A stretch of 64,000 nucleotides of DNA from positions 11,525,768 to 11,589,767 of the forward strand of contig NC_081337.1 in the NCBI RefSeq assembly GCF_022539665.2. The letters are read 5' to 3'. A program made the translations under genes and the position numbers. The stretch is from Daphnia carinata. Lineage: Eukaryota > Arthropoda > Branchiopoda > Diplostraca > Daphniidae. The notes under the pieces are model-generated. The model saw only the letters and a program-made list of their open reading frames with translations, was not told the origin of the DNA and ran no database searches. Of the stretch, positions 34,052 to 46,625 are shown one piece after another (the stretch's first letter is position 1; every line of letters starts with the position of its first letter).

Positions 34052-35224
34052 ACAGAGTGCAGATAATCTTGGTAATCAGTTGGGCTTCTGACACCGATTG
34101 TCCCATATTGCTAAATAGTCCAGCCAGTGTTCTCAAGTGCTGGAAAGTTAGTCTAACCCAAATTGTAGGTTCGGATAAATTGTTGGTAGAAGTAAACGAC
34201 GTGCCACTATACATATCCGACTTTCTGATCTCAGGGTCATTTGTTAAGACAAGTTGACCCGCTTCAGAACCAACGGAATTCGGTCACAGTTCGAGTATCT
34301 TAAACAAAGAAATCTTTACATAATTTGATAGTGTGAATAGATGTTACCTGATCTGGGATTCGGCTTGTTCCATCAACTATATATAGCACTTCTTGTTCTT
34401 TCAGGGAAACAAAGAAATGAAGTTTCCAGAGTGGAGAATGTGGGTTTACTGTGAGTGCTGCAGGATGGTTCCAGGGACGCCAACTTGTCGGCCTTCACTA
34501 GGGTGTAGGTAATACGGGTGCGACGGCTAGTCGTTGCTGTTTGGAAGCTTCCAGCGTCTTTAAGGTTAAGGTAATGTATTAGGTCTGATTGGTTTTTTAA
34601 AAAGAAGCTATTGTTTTTCTCGATAAACAAAAATTCCCGTAAGTTTGATATGTTGTTCTCTGTTTAATATAGGAATGTGGGTTCAGACAACTTATTGCTC
34701 AGAAACTTTTCTTTTAGTATAATTCCTTCTTATGGCAAAGGCTACTACTTTGAAACAATCTGGCATCATCCTCCGGTTGAATCTCAGTTCTCGATTTTTT
34801 GTTGTTTTTTCCGTGTATCAAGTCAATGTCCCTAGTCCTTCACTCTGCATGGCAATCATACCCTTTTTATACAATTTGTCTGGCCTTGAATCGAACAGCT
34901 GTGTCAGAATTACACGCATTGTGCGCAATAAAGGGTATATTGAAAAAAAGTTCATCTCAAGATGGGAAATTGTGGGGAACATATCAGCGAATGAGAAAAA
35001 TGGGGGGATTTTGAGTTGTGTGGAACATTTTTCTAGATGGCGCGGAGAATTTTTTACAGTTTTCGCGTAGAAATCGCATGGAACGGTTTGCCAGAAAAAG
35101 TGGTTGTAATGTGAAAAAATGAATGTTATCTCAAAAATAGATGTTATCCAAAGAAACATATACATCATACAACATAATACAAGGAAGGTTGGGAGAGCAA
35201 ACACATGGTGAATTTCCAAGTTAC
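34052..35224. other. Unassigned
   Basis: Several overlapping open stretches of 66-133 residues lie on both strands (the longest is 35,219-34,818, minus), mutually overlapping and without motifs. I call none of them a gene. Confidence 0.35.
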
Positions 35225-35227
35225 GTG

Positions 35228-35311
35228 ATTTCCTCGAAGATAAGTCTAGTGGTTAAGTTCTTGAACTGTGGTATTCGACCCAAATGTCCTGGGGTCAATT
35301 CCCAAGTCAGG
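35228..35311 (+). repeat. tRNA-like (SINE-type) module
   Basis: TCCTCGAAGA...TCTAGTGGTTAAG (A-box, from 35,245) and GGGGTCAATTCCC (B-box, 35,291-35,303) resemble a tRNA-Asp/Glu-type head as found in tRNA-derived SINEs. The middle arms are not canonical. It abuts the long-TIR element starting at 35,314. Confidence 0.5.
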
Positions 35312-35313
35312 TA

Positions 35314-36364
35314 CAGTCCTGCACAAAAAGAAGAACATCCGATTTAATTTGAAAAAGCCATCTATTGGGAAAATATATGAATTATTTATCTTTTTTAAAT
35401 AGGGTGTATGGCGCAAAAACACAATAAGTTGGAATGGGTTGTTTAAGTCCAGCCACCTTTTGGAAATGCCCCAGGTGTTACGAAAAGTGTCTGGAAAAAG
35501 TAGAGTCTAGTCTGTATTTGTTAGACCCCCATCCCTCAGGCTAAGATGAAAAATATCCGTTAAACACAATGTCCTCCTCAGTCACCCGCCTTGGTCAATA
35601 TCAACTTCACGGCTCTCGGGAAAAAAAACGTTACATCTGGTTTGAACCACTGCAATCCGTATCTGAATCTGACCCTATTCCACCGAGCTATTGTATATTG
35701 TTATATATGTCCATATTTTTGGTTATAATATATAATATGAATGAAAAACAATTATGTACTATATACTGTCGATCCATTTAGTCATTATGGGGCGTAAGGG
35801 GTGTGTATCGGCCTGCGTCGCAGGAGGGCGATGTTCAAGACTTCACATAGATAATTACTTTTGTACACCATGTCGTTCTGAAGCATGGTGGTAAATAATA
35901 TAAATTATAAATAGTAAAACAATTTCCCCTTCAACCTCCATGAAATAAACGATTATATAGACAGCTGTAATACGATATCTTAAGAAATTGTAGTTCATTG
36001 GTATAGGTTCGTATTCAGACACGGATAGCAGTGGTTCAAACTCGATATGAGACGACAATTTTCCCGTGCTGTAGATTCGCTGTTGACCAAAATAGGTGAC
36101 TGAGGATAGATATTTTTCATCTTAGCCTGGGGTTGGGGGTTGGGGATCTAACAAAAAAAGGGTATACACTACTTTTTCTAGACATTTTTCATAACACCTG
36201 GGGCCTTAGAAAAAGGTGTTTGGACTTAAACTACACTTCCCAACTTCTTGCGTTTTTGCGCCACAGGCTGACCCTATTTAAAAAAGGTAAATAATTCATA
36301 TATTTTGCTCATAGATGGCTTCTTCAAATTAAATCGGGTGTTTTTCTTTTTGTGCAGGATACTA
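35314..36364. mobile_element. 1,051-bp long-TIR (foldback-like) element
   Basis: The left arm from 35,314 and the right arm back from 36,364 are inverted copies over roughly 390 bp: CCTGCACAAAAAG, CCGATTTAATTTGAA, ATATATGAATTATTTA, GGCGCAAAAAC and GTTTGAACCACTGC occur in both. TA flanks both ends (35,312-35,313; 36,365-36,366). The central loop (about 35,710-35,970) is AT-rich with no gene. Short open stretches in the arms are mirror readings of each other, not genes. Confidence 0.8.
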
Positions 36365-36640
36365 TACATCTGTACTTGGAGCATCGGTAGTGAATTTTAC
36401 CTAGGGCAATCATGTTAATATGATTGGGCGACCTCTGGGCATACGTAGCTTTTGAAAACTTCGGTTAACATTGGGCAATCGCTGTTTCCTCCCGTTGCCG
36501 GGGATAGTAAAGATGATGCTGGTGTTCGCTCGAAAATAACTAGGGGTTGACCCATGGACATCCACTATCCCATGGTGGATAGTGGAAGGCTTAGGAGCAA
36601 CTCCAGCCAGAGAGGTGGCACTGGTGGCACCACAACTCCA
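36365..36640. other. Flank between long-TIR element and Penelope relic
   Basis: A 77-residue minus stretch (36,643-36,410) has no motif. It might be the eroded 3' part of the Penelope-like element. Confidence 0.3.
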
Positions 36641-36649
36641 CAAAACAAT

Positions 36650-38740
36650 TCAGGGTACCTTCCGGTGTCCTGTTTTTAACCAAAAGATCAACGACCCTTA
36701 TTTATTTTTTTATTTGTTCAGATTTTCAAAGGCCTTTTTTGAATCTCGATCCTAAGTCAACTCCCAGGCGACGGGCCACCCTGTAGGCAATCCTCGGTGT
36801 AGTGCTTTGTAGTGTGTAAAAAGAATGGTATTTCGACCACTTTTCTAATGGCATCGTAGTTGTTTCTTACTTCTTCATATATTTTGCTGGACCAGTTCGG
36901 ATGGAATTCCGTTACAGGTTAATTCTGGTTTCTGATCCTGCGCCTGGTGCCGGACGTCCATGGATTAGAAGATTTTTATCTAGGGTTCAGGTTTTATCTA
37001 GGGCTTTCTGTATGATGTGGTCAGGGTACCTTCGTTTGCGGAATCTGTCCAGCAGCAGTTCTGCTTCCCGTTCGAAGCCTTCAGTATTGCTGCAGTTGCG
37101 TTTTATTCTCACTAGCTGCGAATAGGGCAGGCTTCGCTTGAGGTGGGGTGGCTGACTAGAGGTCCAATTAGATATTGTTGTCCGTCAATAGGTTTTCTGT
37201 ATAGTTTCGTTGTTATCCGGCCATCCTCGTCGAGGTTTATTTGTACGTCTAACGCTTCCAGGGATGATCCGACTATCACAAAGGTAAGTTCAATTGCGGA
37301 ATCCACCGTATTTTCTAAGATATCCTCAATATCCTCTCTTAGGCTCGTCCATATGCCAATGTTCATCGATGTCATCGATGTATCTCATGCAGGCGGCCAG
37401 GTATGTCGGTGGACTGTGTATTAAGGCTGCTGTTCGCTGATATATGAACGTGTTCGCAAAGTAGGCAGAAATAGACGTACCCATGGCGGTCCTTTTGAAT
37501 TGTTTGTACCATTTATACTGCTGGAAATGGAATGGTCAGGATCAACTTTAGGATTTCATGGAACAGTTTCTGGGAGGGTGGTGGTAAGGATTCCTTCTCC
37601 TCCGCTACTTTTCTCAGGATGTCGAAATGGCTCCGGTAAAAAGTCACCGCCATCCTAATGACTTCGTCCCAGGATATGCTAGAATACAGGGATTCCACGT
37701 GGGATCTCGATTCTCTCCAATCGCAGTCGACGCTCTTCTGCTCTCGTGATCCAACCTCCTTTCTGTAGTTAGTGTAGTATTAGGTGTTCCTTACCCCTGA
37801 GGTTCGTGTATTCTCTCATTGCTTGGTCGCGTGGGAGTTCCTGGTAAGCAGAGGCGTCCTCCAACTGTCGCATGGCCTCTTTCCGGTAGTCCATTTTCGA
37901 CCTCAGCATCATTCTGCACCCTTTGTCTGCTTGTAGGAGATAGAAGCTTGGATGAGTGACCAGGTCTCGCTAGGCAAATCGTAGTCTAGGTTCGAGGTTA
38001 GGTGGGTCCGCTGTTATGGGTGATTCTATTGTCCTGCCGAGCTCGTCCCAGCATGGTACGCCCTTGTCAATCCTTGCTGGCGGTTGCCGGTTGGATTTCA
38101 CTACGCGTGAGGTAAGGCTACTACGCTGGCCCTTCGTTTTCCCATGCTAGAAGCAGTTCAGGTTGATTGTTCTCATGAAGCGGGCGATGTCCGCTGTTTG
38201 GTATTTCGTCGTAGAGCTCGTGGGAATAAAGCTTATTCCGTTTGCCAATACCTCCGGTTGGGCTGGACATATTGTGATGTTTGAATTGTTCAATATTGTA
38301 TGTTCATTGTGTTGATCTATTATTCGTTGTCGGGAGGAGTTTCTTAAATTTCGTCTTCGTTTTGTTTTATTCCTTCTCTCCTTTCCCATTTTTTCGGAAG
38401 TCCTTCGTTTTTCGGTCCCCGTCGCAAATTGCCATAGCCTTCGTTCAGGGAAGGGCTCCTGTCCTGGTAATAGTCGTTTTCAAATCTTACTCCGTAGCCT
38501 TGTCCCGATCTAGCTCGGCCTCATCCGTTCCTTGTTCTCGATGGTCGTCCCCTGTAGTTGCTATGGTATTGTTCATCCAGTTGTTCGGGTCTGGTTTTTG
38601 GCACCAGTTCTGTGAGGTTCTGGGGTGTCTCGCGCCAGTTGATATCATCTTTTCTAGGTTGTAGGCCAGGAATCATTAACTTCTGATTTGTTCCAGATGT
38701 TGGTAGAATGAAGAATGGTATGGTGGTTTCCAATCTGCCC
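36650..38740 (-). pseudogene. Penelope-like element reverse transcriptase relic
   Basis: Minus-strand readings follow the Penelope order. From 38,389, ISFIPTSSTTKYQTADIARF is followed by LLQADKGCRMMLRSKMDYRK (near 37,950), the ADKG motif that precedes RT. Then come SLYSSISWDEVIRMAVTFYR (37,695-37,610), a MGTSISAYFAN-type segment (near 37,480), RYIDDI (37,388-37,371) as the catalytic box, and the 37,375-37,112 frame with LDVQINLDEDGRITTKLYRK and HPTSSEACPI. Penelope elements prime RT on target DNA and often carry a GIY-YIG endonuclease at the C-terminus; I see none readable toward 36,650. A further open stretch (38,733-38,521) may be its N-terminal part. Frameshifts separate the pieces. Confidence 0.65.
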
Positions 38741-39330
38741 CTGGAGGTGTAAGGTCGTATATTCCGGGTCAGGAAGCGTCTAAGCTCCTCTGCGGCTGCT
38801 AGTTCCTCCGTGGTGAATTATTCCTCGATATTCATTTCATCCTTTTTTTCGGTTTAAGGCGTCCAATTCAGTTATCTGGGCTGTAATTAGTTCTTCACTA
38901 CAATTCACTGCGCATTCCAGCATATATTTATTCATCTTGTCTGCCAGTGAGAAGTGAGAGTGACGTCTCGGTAAGGGGGATTGAAAGGATCTCCCCATTA
39001 TCATGTTGGGGGGCGCTCGTCGCTCTGGTCTGTTACATTACGGAGGATTGTGTGTTGAAGATTGTCCATTTCAGCTAGTTATTTATCATATTCTCTTTCT
39101 TTGCCAACTGTAGCCAGTGTCCGGAGCTTTCTAATGTCAATCCTTGGTGGGGGCTAGGTAAGTGGTGAAGCCGTATCCATGTTTTTTATGGTTTCTTCCA
39201 CTTCCAGTCCTCTTTCTTTGACCTGTGTTGCTTCTTGCGCCGCTAGGAAGTCTTCCGGAGACCTTCTTGTGTATGCCGGTTCCTCCATGGTTCTTGGTTG
39301 GTGTGAATCCGTGCTAGTGGTTAGTTTGCA
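38741..39330. other. Unassigned; probable N-terminal or 5' part of the Penelope relic
   Basis: There is little open frame and no motif. Composition matches the Penelope relic to its left, hence the guess. Confidence 0.25.
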
Positions 39331-40430
39331 AGTTCACAACAGTCGAAGAGGAAGGACAACTTGTAAAAAAGAACGCCATGATTTACATCAACTACACACC
39401 ACGGAAAAGCAATACTGTAGCTGCTAACAATCGATTCACCAATGATAACCTACTTCCATCAGGATCAGAGTTTGAATACATCGTCGACCAGACGATATGA
39501 CTATACAAATAAGCAACATCTGCGTTACGGAATCAGAAATAGACCGTCTGATTGCAGCCAACTGATCAAGAAAGCTATCAACTAATATCAATATCAAGAA
39601 TCGCACCTCTGTATCACACTACAAGTAAACCAACTCGTAAAACTAGAAGAATGCAACGAGCAAGGAAACATTCGTGAAATGCAGCAGTAGATCCTTAAAA
39701 CTATCAACAGTAATTCCGAAATCATAGAAAATTTTCCTGAAGCCATATTGGCAGAAAATACAAGAAATACGGCTAGAATAACGAAAGACAATCAAACCAC
39801 GATTAACTTGCCTGTATTTGGAGGTATCCTAAAAATGATCATGCTAGTGGAAATGTCATCTAGGATATGATTGCTGGTGACTAGTAAAATATAGAAAACC
39901 ATTTCACGAAAAATACGTAATACATCACGGGTTAAACGAACCACTGGCGTTAGAAGATTGCGACGCAGTAATCGTGTTCAACGACGCGGAGTTCTACCAC
40001 GAAGAAAAAAGATCCATTTACCCAATATACCACACCATCACCAGTACAGACAACTCAAACAATCCCATTAGCTACAACTGAAAAAACGTCAACAACAAAA
40101 GAATGTTCGAAAATAGAAAGCGTAAGTGAAATGGAGCATCAGTGTGTTCCAGAAAATCCAACCATAGAGAATCCGAATTATACGGCAATCCAAAATAAGG
40201 ACATCACTAAAACAGAAATTCAAAATTTGCTCATAGCCGCAGCCATGAAACAAGCGCTGGATCAAAAGCTTGAAGAAACCTTGAATGATGCAAATTTGGA
40301 CATAGGGCTACTCAAAAATATTGAAGAATTCAACGAGAAAATTAAATACAAACAGTTTTTCATTGAACGAACTGAATCGTTTGCGTTCATAACTAAAACT
40401 GTGGCCAGATCGTTTCCATCCTAATAAGAA
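39331..40430 (+). pseudogene. Unclassified coding-like relic, Thr-rich
   Basis: Plus-strand fragments in different frames look protein-like: LAENTRNTARITKDNQTTIN near 39,753, VIVFNDAEFYHEEKRSIYPI near 39,970, a Thr-rich linker, and the open stretch 40,131-40,424 (97 residues, Gln/Glu/Asn-rich, probably helical). I do not recognise the family. A structural or accessory protein of a retroelement and a decayed host exon are both possible. Confidence 0.25.
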
Positions 40431-40510
40431 CTTTCAACTTTGCCGTGAACATTTTTCTAAATCGGCTTTTTTCAAACCCATAAGAAGAGATGCAACAAAC
40501 TTAACTTTAA
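40395..40510 (+). pseudogene. Possible THAP-type DNA-binding domain fragment
   Basis: In a third frame, WPDRFHPNKNFQLCREHFSK at 40,406 onward, then AFFKPIRRDA, fits the C-terminal half of a THAP finger (W...LC-x-HF...F). The N-terminal Cys pair is not seen. THAP domains occur in host regulators and in P-element-like transposases. The match is short. Confidence 0.3.
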
Positions 40511-43500
40511 TGCTATGCCATTTACTCCTTCAAGTTTATTGCAGTCTAAAAATGTAATTACTTAAGTAAAAATACTTTTCATCATATTCATCAGTCATGT
40601 TGTAAAAAATGTATTCATAATCAAACCAATTACATCTTTACAGAAAGAGATAGAAAATAACTAATTTCTAGAAGGAGTAACTTCAGTACACACAGTTTTG
40701 CAGCAAGTACTCATCGATCGGGTGAGCTGTAACGAAGTAAGTCTCGGACAAGTTTCGCTTGACTTAATGGAGTTAATTGACAGGCGTATTAATTTCATCT
40801 AACCAGTGCCCGTTGCACAAGTACTGCGTCTCACCGGAGTTCTCCTTCACTTCACGCCATCAACACGTGATTCATTTTGCTAAAGTCATGATTTGGCATC
40901 CAGAATTACATTTCGCATCATCTATAAAAGACGAGACTCGCAAGCGTCTCGTCTCGTCGAGGAATTTACTTGTAAGATGGAGCGAATATCCAGGGTAATA
41001 AATTTCTTTCGTTTAATTTAATTACATTTGGCCAGTGGAAAAAAAATAATTTGTTTTAGCACTATAGCTTGAAAAGGGAAGATGATGCCGAGAGAATATA
41101 CTAAATTGACATTTGTTCCGAAAGTTACGCATCTTTAAAGCCGTGCAATTGTTATCCAGCCGCTATGTGTCAACCAGCTTGCTCAGTCCAGAAAGTGATT
41201 CAGCTACTGGTGAGCCAGTTATTACAACAATTCTGGAATCATTCGGAATTGTTTACAAACTTTACTGGCAAAGGAAAAGACAAAGATTTTCTACTCCTCA
41301 TTCTACTTGCCATTATTATTTCACCACGAGAAAAGAATTTAGTCCTGGGACATACAACCCTCTGCATAGCTTTAAGCCTTCAGTTAGACGCCTCAGTTGA
41401 ACTCCTTCAGGTATGTGCACTTAAGTAATTAACTCAAAAGCTCTATTCACTAATTTTGTGGCTTTTAAGTCAGTCTGTTTTGCTTCAGGGTCATTAGATG
41501 ATTAAGTGCACGAAAAACTGTGGAAACAACAAAAATTAATCATTTCGGCGGTAAAAATCAATATTTCCTTGATGTAGTTTTTGCAAGATGTTTAACCGAT
41601 TTTAATTTCTGTCTGAAGTTTGTTTGTAACCGGCCTCCAAAAGTAAATTATACAGTCCGCCTTGTCATGGAATTTAACGATTTTTACCTCAACCCCAGCC
41701 AACTTAGCGTCATTGTTTCATGGACCCCAAATTTCCAGAAATCCGATCAATGCAAGACTGCTACTAGGAGAAGGAAGCCGAAGGGCGTCAAACATCAGGT
41801 ATACTACCACATTTTGAACAAAATATGCTCCCAATTATCTTATCGGATTAAACATTGCTGAAAGGTAATGTAGAAATAGCCACCAGATAGGACTGGCGCT
41901 ATGTGGATGGGCTGGGAGTAAAAATACAGTGTATCACAGCTAACCGATGAGAATGGTGACAAATTAATCTAATCTATTCATCCGTATTTTGTCAACGAAA
42001 TCCGACGAGTTATATAACAATAGAGTTCAGAACATTACATGAAGGTAAGATTTCTCATTACACGGCTCACTATTCTATTATTAAACAAATCGTAATAATT
42101 ACGTCAGTGTTATCTGCTTCTGCTATTAATGTTTAGAAACATTGGAGCTTCATCATGATCCCGATCTTGCTCATGAGCAGCTGGGATCTGATTTCGGAGG
42201 CAACGGATACTTTGAACAATTCGACAGCCGCAGGTCCTGTAGGCCTACGTCCCTAACGCGGAACTGAAATACATATGATATATATATTAATCCGTAGGGA
42301 GTAATAAGGCACGCTCATGATCATGAAAATTTCTACTTCCTATTTAGGCTCGGCTGAAATCGGGCTGCACGTCGTACTTATGTTATGCGGTTTATTTGCC
42401 ATGCACATTAATCCTATACTGATTCGTTTCGTATTTAATCTGGTAAAATCAAATTAAGCCGATTTGAAAAACTGCTTTGTTTTACTTAAGACGGAGTTTC
42501 GATGGCTTTAAATCCTTATTTTACTTTAATACCCAAAAATTTACTCTCAAAATGGTATTTTAGTGAACGTCAATCGACTTTCTCCTACTGTCTGTCGACA
42601 GATTTGCCTTATCATTGATCTGTTCTTAGGATTGTGCCTGGCAGTTACGATAACTACATTGCATCACTAATTTACTTTTTTTTGCTTTACAAATGATAAG
42701 CAGCCTAACAGGTTTTACATGTCTTCCAAAGTGCTGGAATTAAACAAATTCACCATAGACAAGAGTTCTTTGTTCCTTTCTTTAAAGTTCCTCCTCTGAT
42801 TGAAGTAAAAGACTGTAGAAAACCAGTTACCAACTAATGGTTGCATATATTAAGGTTAGACTACTCTTCTTCATTTCAAAATGATAGAACGTTCAACATG
42901 TAGGCAATCGAATGTCAGTTCACACTAATATATATAATATGATACAAGAAAATAATCAGATTGAAAGCGAAAAATTATTACTTCAACACAAGATGTGTCA
43001 TTCCATATGTAACCTAGCGTACCGAAACCAAAAATCAATCATACTGATAACAAAGTGAACTAGCCTTACGAGCATTGCGAGATCAGGCACACTCAATATC
43101 AGTAATAAAATAAATGCGGGCAGCCACTTATCAGAAGACAAACACACTCCAAAGATAACGAATGAAACAATGGTCACATGCCGCTGGCAGCAACAAACAC
43201 CGCGCAAGCAGGCAAGCTTTTCAGTAGAACTGACTAAACATTCTTAACGGTGAAATACGTTCATTAAAAGCAGTCTTCGTTGAGATTCAAGGTTTTTCGA
43301 GGTTTTTCGCAAAGATCCAAGTGGAACAATAATCCGCTACCATGCCCATGACAAATCCAGCCATTTTTCTCAATGTGTAAATTCACTCAATTACCAATCT
43401 CGTACTAGGTGCTCTCTGCTTCATCTTCCAGGACTATTTTACCTATTTCCGAGTGCCAAAACATGTTTGGAGAAGTTTTTGTTTACCAATGATAATTTTT

Positions 43501-44900
43501 AACCCTACAAACTGGCGATGGGGAGTTGGTAGATATAAATGCTTTATAGCTATATTTAGGGTATAGTTCTGTAGTAAATATCAATGAGACGAGTTGAGTA
43601 CCGGAATCACTAACCTTTCTCATTTCCCCTTCGAACATCCACTGCACAGCTTAATGTTTTCATTGACAGTCTTGATCACCTCACTTTTCTCAACGCTGAA
43701 TCACGTAGGTTTTCGAGTGATTTCCCATTTGCAAACCAACTTCCCAGTTTAATGTCTTCATTGGTAAACCAAAGCTTCTCAAGATGTGTTCTGTCACTCG
43801 CTTCATCTTTTCCTTCCGTTTTCCGATTGTGTTGCATATTCAACTAGCGAAATTCGTCTTTGAATCAGCTGGATAATTTACAATTGAAATATTCATTGTT
43901 GTCATAGGGATCATCATTGCTGTTTGCTCTTAGTATACATACCGTCCGTTGCTTTCTAGTCAAGACTTTACCGGCTTTACAGGATACCAACATATTTACA
44001 TGTTGGACACCTGTCTTTTGGGTATTTGTGGAACGAGACAAGTGTCCAATATTACAACAATTGAATGTTGCGTTTTGTTTATTATTTAGGTTTATTTTAA
44101 AATTGGCACCAAGACATTACAAAAATACACAACTAGTCCGTGCGACGACTACGAGGGGACTATCTCTTTTGGAAGCTCGGATGGGGGTTTTATACCGCGC
44201 CTTAGCTTGGGGACGCTATGGTTAGCGTGGGCAATAAAACAGCGAGACAGTGTCAAAAAGGGAGACGAGGTTAACAGATGAGCTTGGTGTCGTTGACACC
44301 TCGGTCAAGCGGAAGAAAGTAATAAAAGGGAAAATCGTAGAAATAAGGACGAGTGGGGTGGAGAGATAGCAAGAGGCGATATGCGAGTCTTCCACTTAAT
44401 CTTAGCTTGAAATCCTTACAATATGTAAATATATTTGCGATGCTGTACCGACTGTATTGTTAAACCGGCTTTTAATTCCGAGGTTTGTCTTTCCGTCAGT
44501 TCCGGCGGCTTCTCAATTACCAATTTTCGCAGTAGTGTTCTGGTCTTTCATCTTTTTTTCTGGTAACGACCATGTTTCTGGCTGCCGAGTACTTGTGTTT
44601 TTGGCGTTTCTAAATGAATTCTTATAGTTTCTGCAACAGCGTGTGTCACTTCTCAGGACACATTCAAAGAGGGTGAGAAATTCCACACCTTTTTGAAAGT
44701 AAGACTTTTTTCCTTGTAATGGTAAATCTATCTTTTTTATTAAGAGAACATGCAACAAAAGTTTTATGTCTTCTCTTGTTGACACAAAACATTTGCATAA
44801 AACCATTTCTGATTTTTATGAAATGAAACTGTGTAATGGATTCTATACCTTGAGGGGAAGTTTTGAATTAGATTAGCTTAACTTAATACTTGATACCTTT
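40511..44900. other. Mostly unassigned sequence
   Basis: Over more than 4 kb I find only motif-less open stretches: 41,113-41,400, 41,165-41,428, 41,520-41,861 (113 residues, basic C-terminus), 43,917-44,225 and 44,806-44,513 (minus). A short plus reading near 42,135-42,240 (HHDPDLAHEQLGSDFGGNGY) is peptide-like but unplaced. No TIRs, LTRs or RNA genes were recognised. A multi-exon host gene cannot be excluded without transcripts. Confidence 0.3.
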
Positions 44901-45097
44901 AGAATACGTTGATAGGGAGCAAAAACACTAAGAGATTTCACTAGTTCTTTTATTTGAATTGTCGGCACTCACAAAAAAGACGTCTGCTTTCGTCAAGAGG
45001 AAATTAAGAAGGGTCGGCTATTGCCAACATCGGCCGCCAAGTAGGCTCTGTTAAACAGCGCCCCTTGCGGCATACACAAATAATAATAATAATACAA

Positions 45098-46430
45098 CTA
45101 AATATCAAAGACGGCGGGTCTTCGCACGGGCCTTCCGGACCTAGAAACCTCCTGGTTGCTCTTCTGTTTAGAATCCGCAACATCTTCCCCGCCGGAATCG
45201 CCAGCTCCCTCCTGCGATTCTATTTTCTTCTTACGGAGTGGAATCTTCTTTTTCTTCTTGGATGTAGTATTCTCCTTTCCGCCGGCTTTAGCGTCGTCGA
45301 CTGGTGTGTCGATATCGGCTTGCACTTCTAGAGGATAGACAGTCTGGATGCCTCGGGTGGTTTCCTTTCCCGATCGTAGCCGTAGGGTAACAGCTCTCAC
45401 CTTGCCGTCGTAGCCAGGGACCAATTCTGTAACAATGGCCGTCGGCATGACACTCGCTTGATGTTCGGCTCTTTTAACAAGACGACTTCACCAACACGTG
45501 GGATTCTCGTACCCTTGCCTTTGCGACAGTAAAATCCGTTAAGGTCAGACAAGTACGAGGCTTGCCAAAGCCTCCACCATGTTAGTGCGTGCTCGCTTCT
45601 TGCTTATCCAATTCGATAAGTTCCTCACGGCTCATTTTCGTAGAGTCGGGTGACTGTTGTGGCACCAGGTTGCCTTCCAGTCAGCAGTTTTTTTTTGGAG
45701 ATAAAACTTCAAATGATTGTGCGTCTCCAGACACATAAGTGAGAGGCCGTGAGTTCACGATAGCTTCGATTTCGACCAAAATGGTGTGAAGCTGGTCGTA
45801 GCTCACTTTCATTTTCCCCAACACTTTCCTTAACGGTTCTTTAACGGAGCGCACCATTCGCTCCCAGAATCCGCCCCACCAGGGAGCTAGGCTGGGGGAG
45901 AATTTCCACTGGATACCCTTGCTTGACAACCAGTTGGCTAGGGTAGGATCTTCTGATATCAGTTTTGCCGCACATGTAAATGTTGACGCGTTGTCACTGT
46001 AGATAATTTTGCAATCTTCTCTACGCGACATCATTCTTCTTAACGCGTGCATAAACGTTTGGGCAGTCAGATCGGTCACAAGTTCCAAATGCACGGCTCT
46101 TGTGACGGCACAAGTAAACAAACACGCATGCACTTTTTTCTCTCCTACACGAGTTTTTTCGATGCCGTTCCCTTCACTGTCTTTTTCGATTAGGGTGACT
46201 TCTTCTAAGACGTACATTGGTCCGAAGTAGTCAATCCCGATGACTTCAAAGGGTTGTGCTCTCTTGGTGCGATCCAAGGGCATTGAAGCCGTTTCTTCAT
46301 TGAAGGAACGCGATTGCACTCGTTGACACTTCACGCACTGTTTGTTGACACTTTTTATCCGTTGGCGGGCACGAATTATCCAAAAACGATTTCGTAAAAA
46401 CATCAGAGTGTTTTGGACACCGGCATGCAC
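45098..46430 (-). pseudogene. BEL-3: BEL/Pao integrase and C-terminal tail
   Basis: The 46,430-45,681 frame (249 residues) is a well-kept BEL integrase: MHAGVQNTLMFLRNRFWI, then the zinc Cys pair CVKCQRVQ, FEVIGIDYFGPMYV with the first catalytic Asp, IIYSDNASTFTCA with the second, and SLAPWWGGFWERMVRSVKEP with the Glu, ending at AIVNSRPLTYVSG. A stop or frameshift near 45,680 separates it from the tail (45,448-45,098), which has PTAIVTELVPGYDGKVRAVT and GIQTVYPLE, the BEL C-terminal module, followed by a Lys/Glu-rich end. All three catalytic residues are visible, but upstream RT is missing, so it cannot act alone. Confidence 0.85.
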
Positions 46431-46625
46431 GACTGCCTAGAAGAAGGACCCAATCTGAACCCTGACATTCTCGACGTGATGTTACTGCTTAGATTGAATC
46501 CAATCCCCTGGACAGCTGACATCAGACAAGCTTTTCTCATGGTGAAGCTACAGTACCCACCAAACGATTAGGTACACCCCTCTTTTTTCAATGTATTCTT
46601 ATGGCGCTACGTGTCTCGGGAAAAC
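46431..46625 (+). pseudogene. Inverted BEL reverse transcriptase fragment
   Basis: On the plus strand, opposite to BEL-3 around it, DCLEEGPNLNPDILDVMLLL and TADIRQAFLMVKLQ (46,430-46,555) match the BEL RT fingers, with HPSFFNVFLWRYVSREN following. It sits exactly where RT would be expected between BEL-3 protease and integrase but in the wrong direction, so most of RT was lost and a fragment inverted, or a piece of another BEL copy inserted. Confidence 0.7.

Noticed and set aside
34818..35219. 133-residue minus-strand ORF
   Set aside because: It overlaps two plus-strand ORFs of similar length, none has a motif, and composition is random-like.
35569..36058. Pair of similar ORFs inside the long-TIR element
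   Set aside because: They are mirror readings of the inverted arms, so similarity is expected without coding function.
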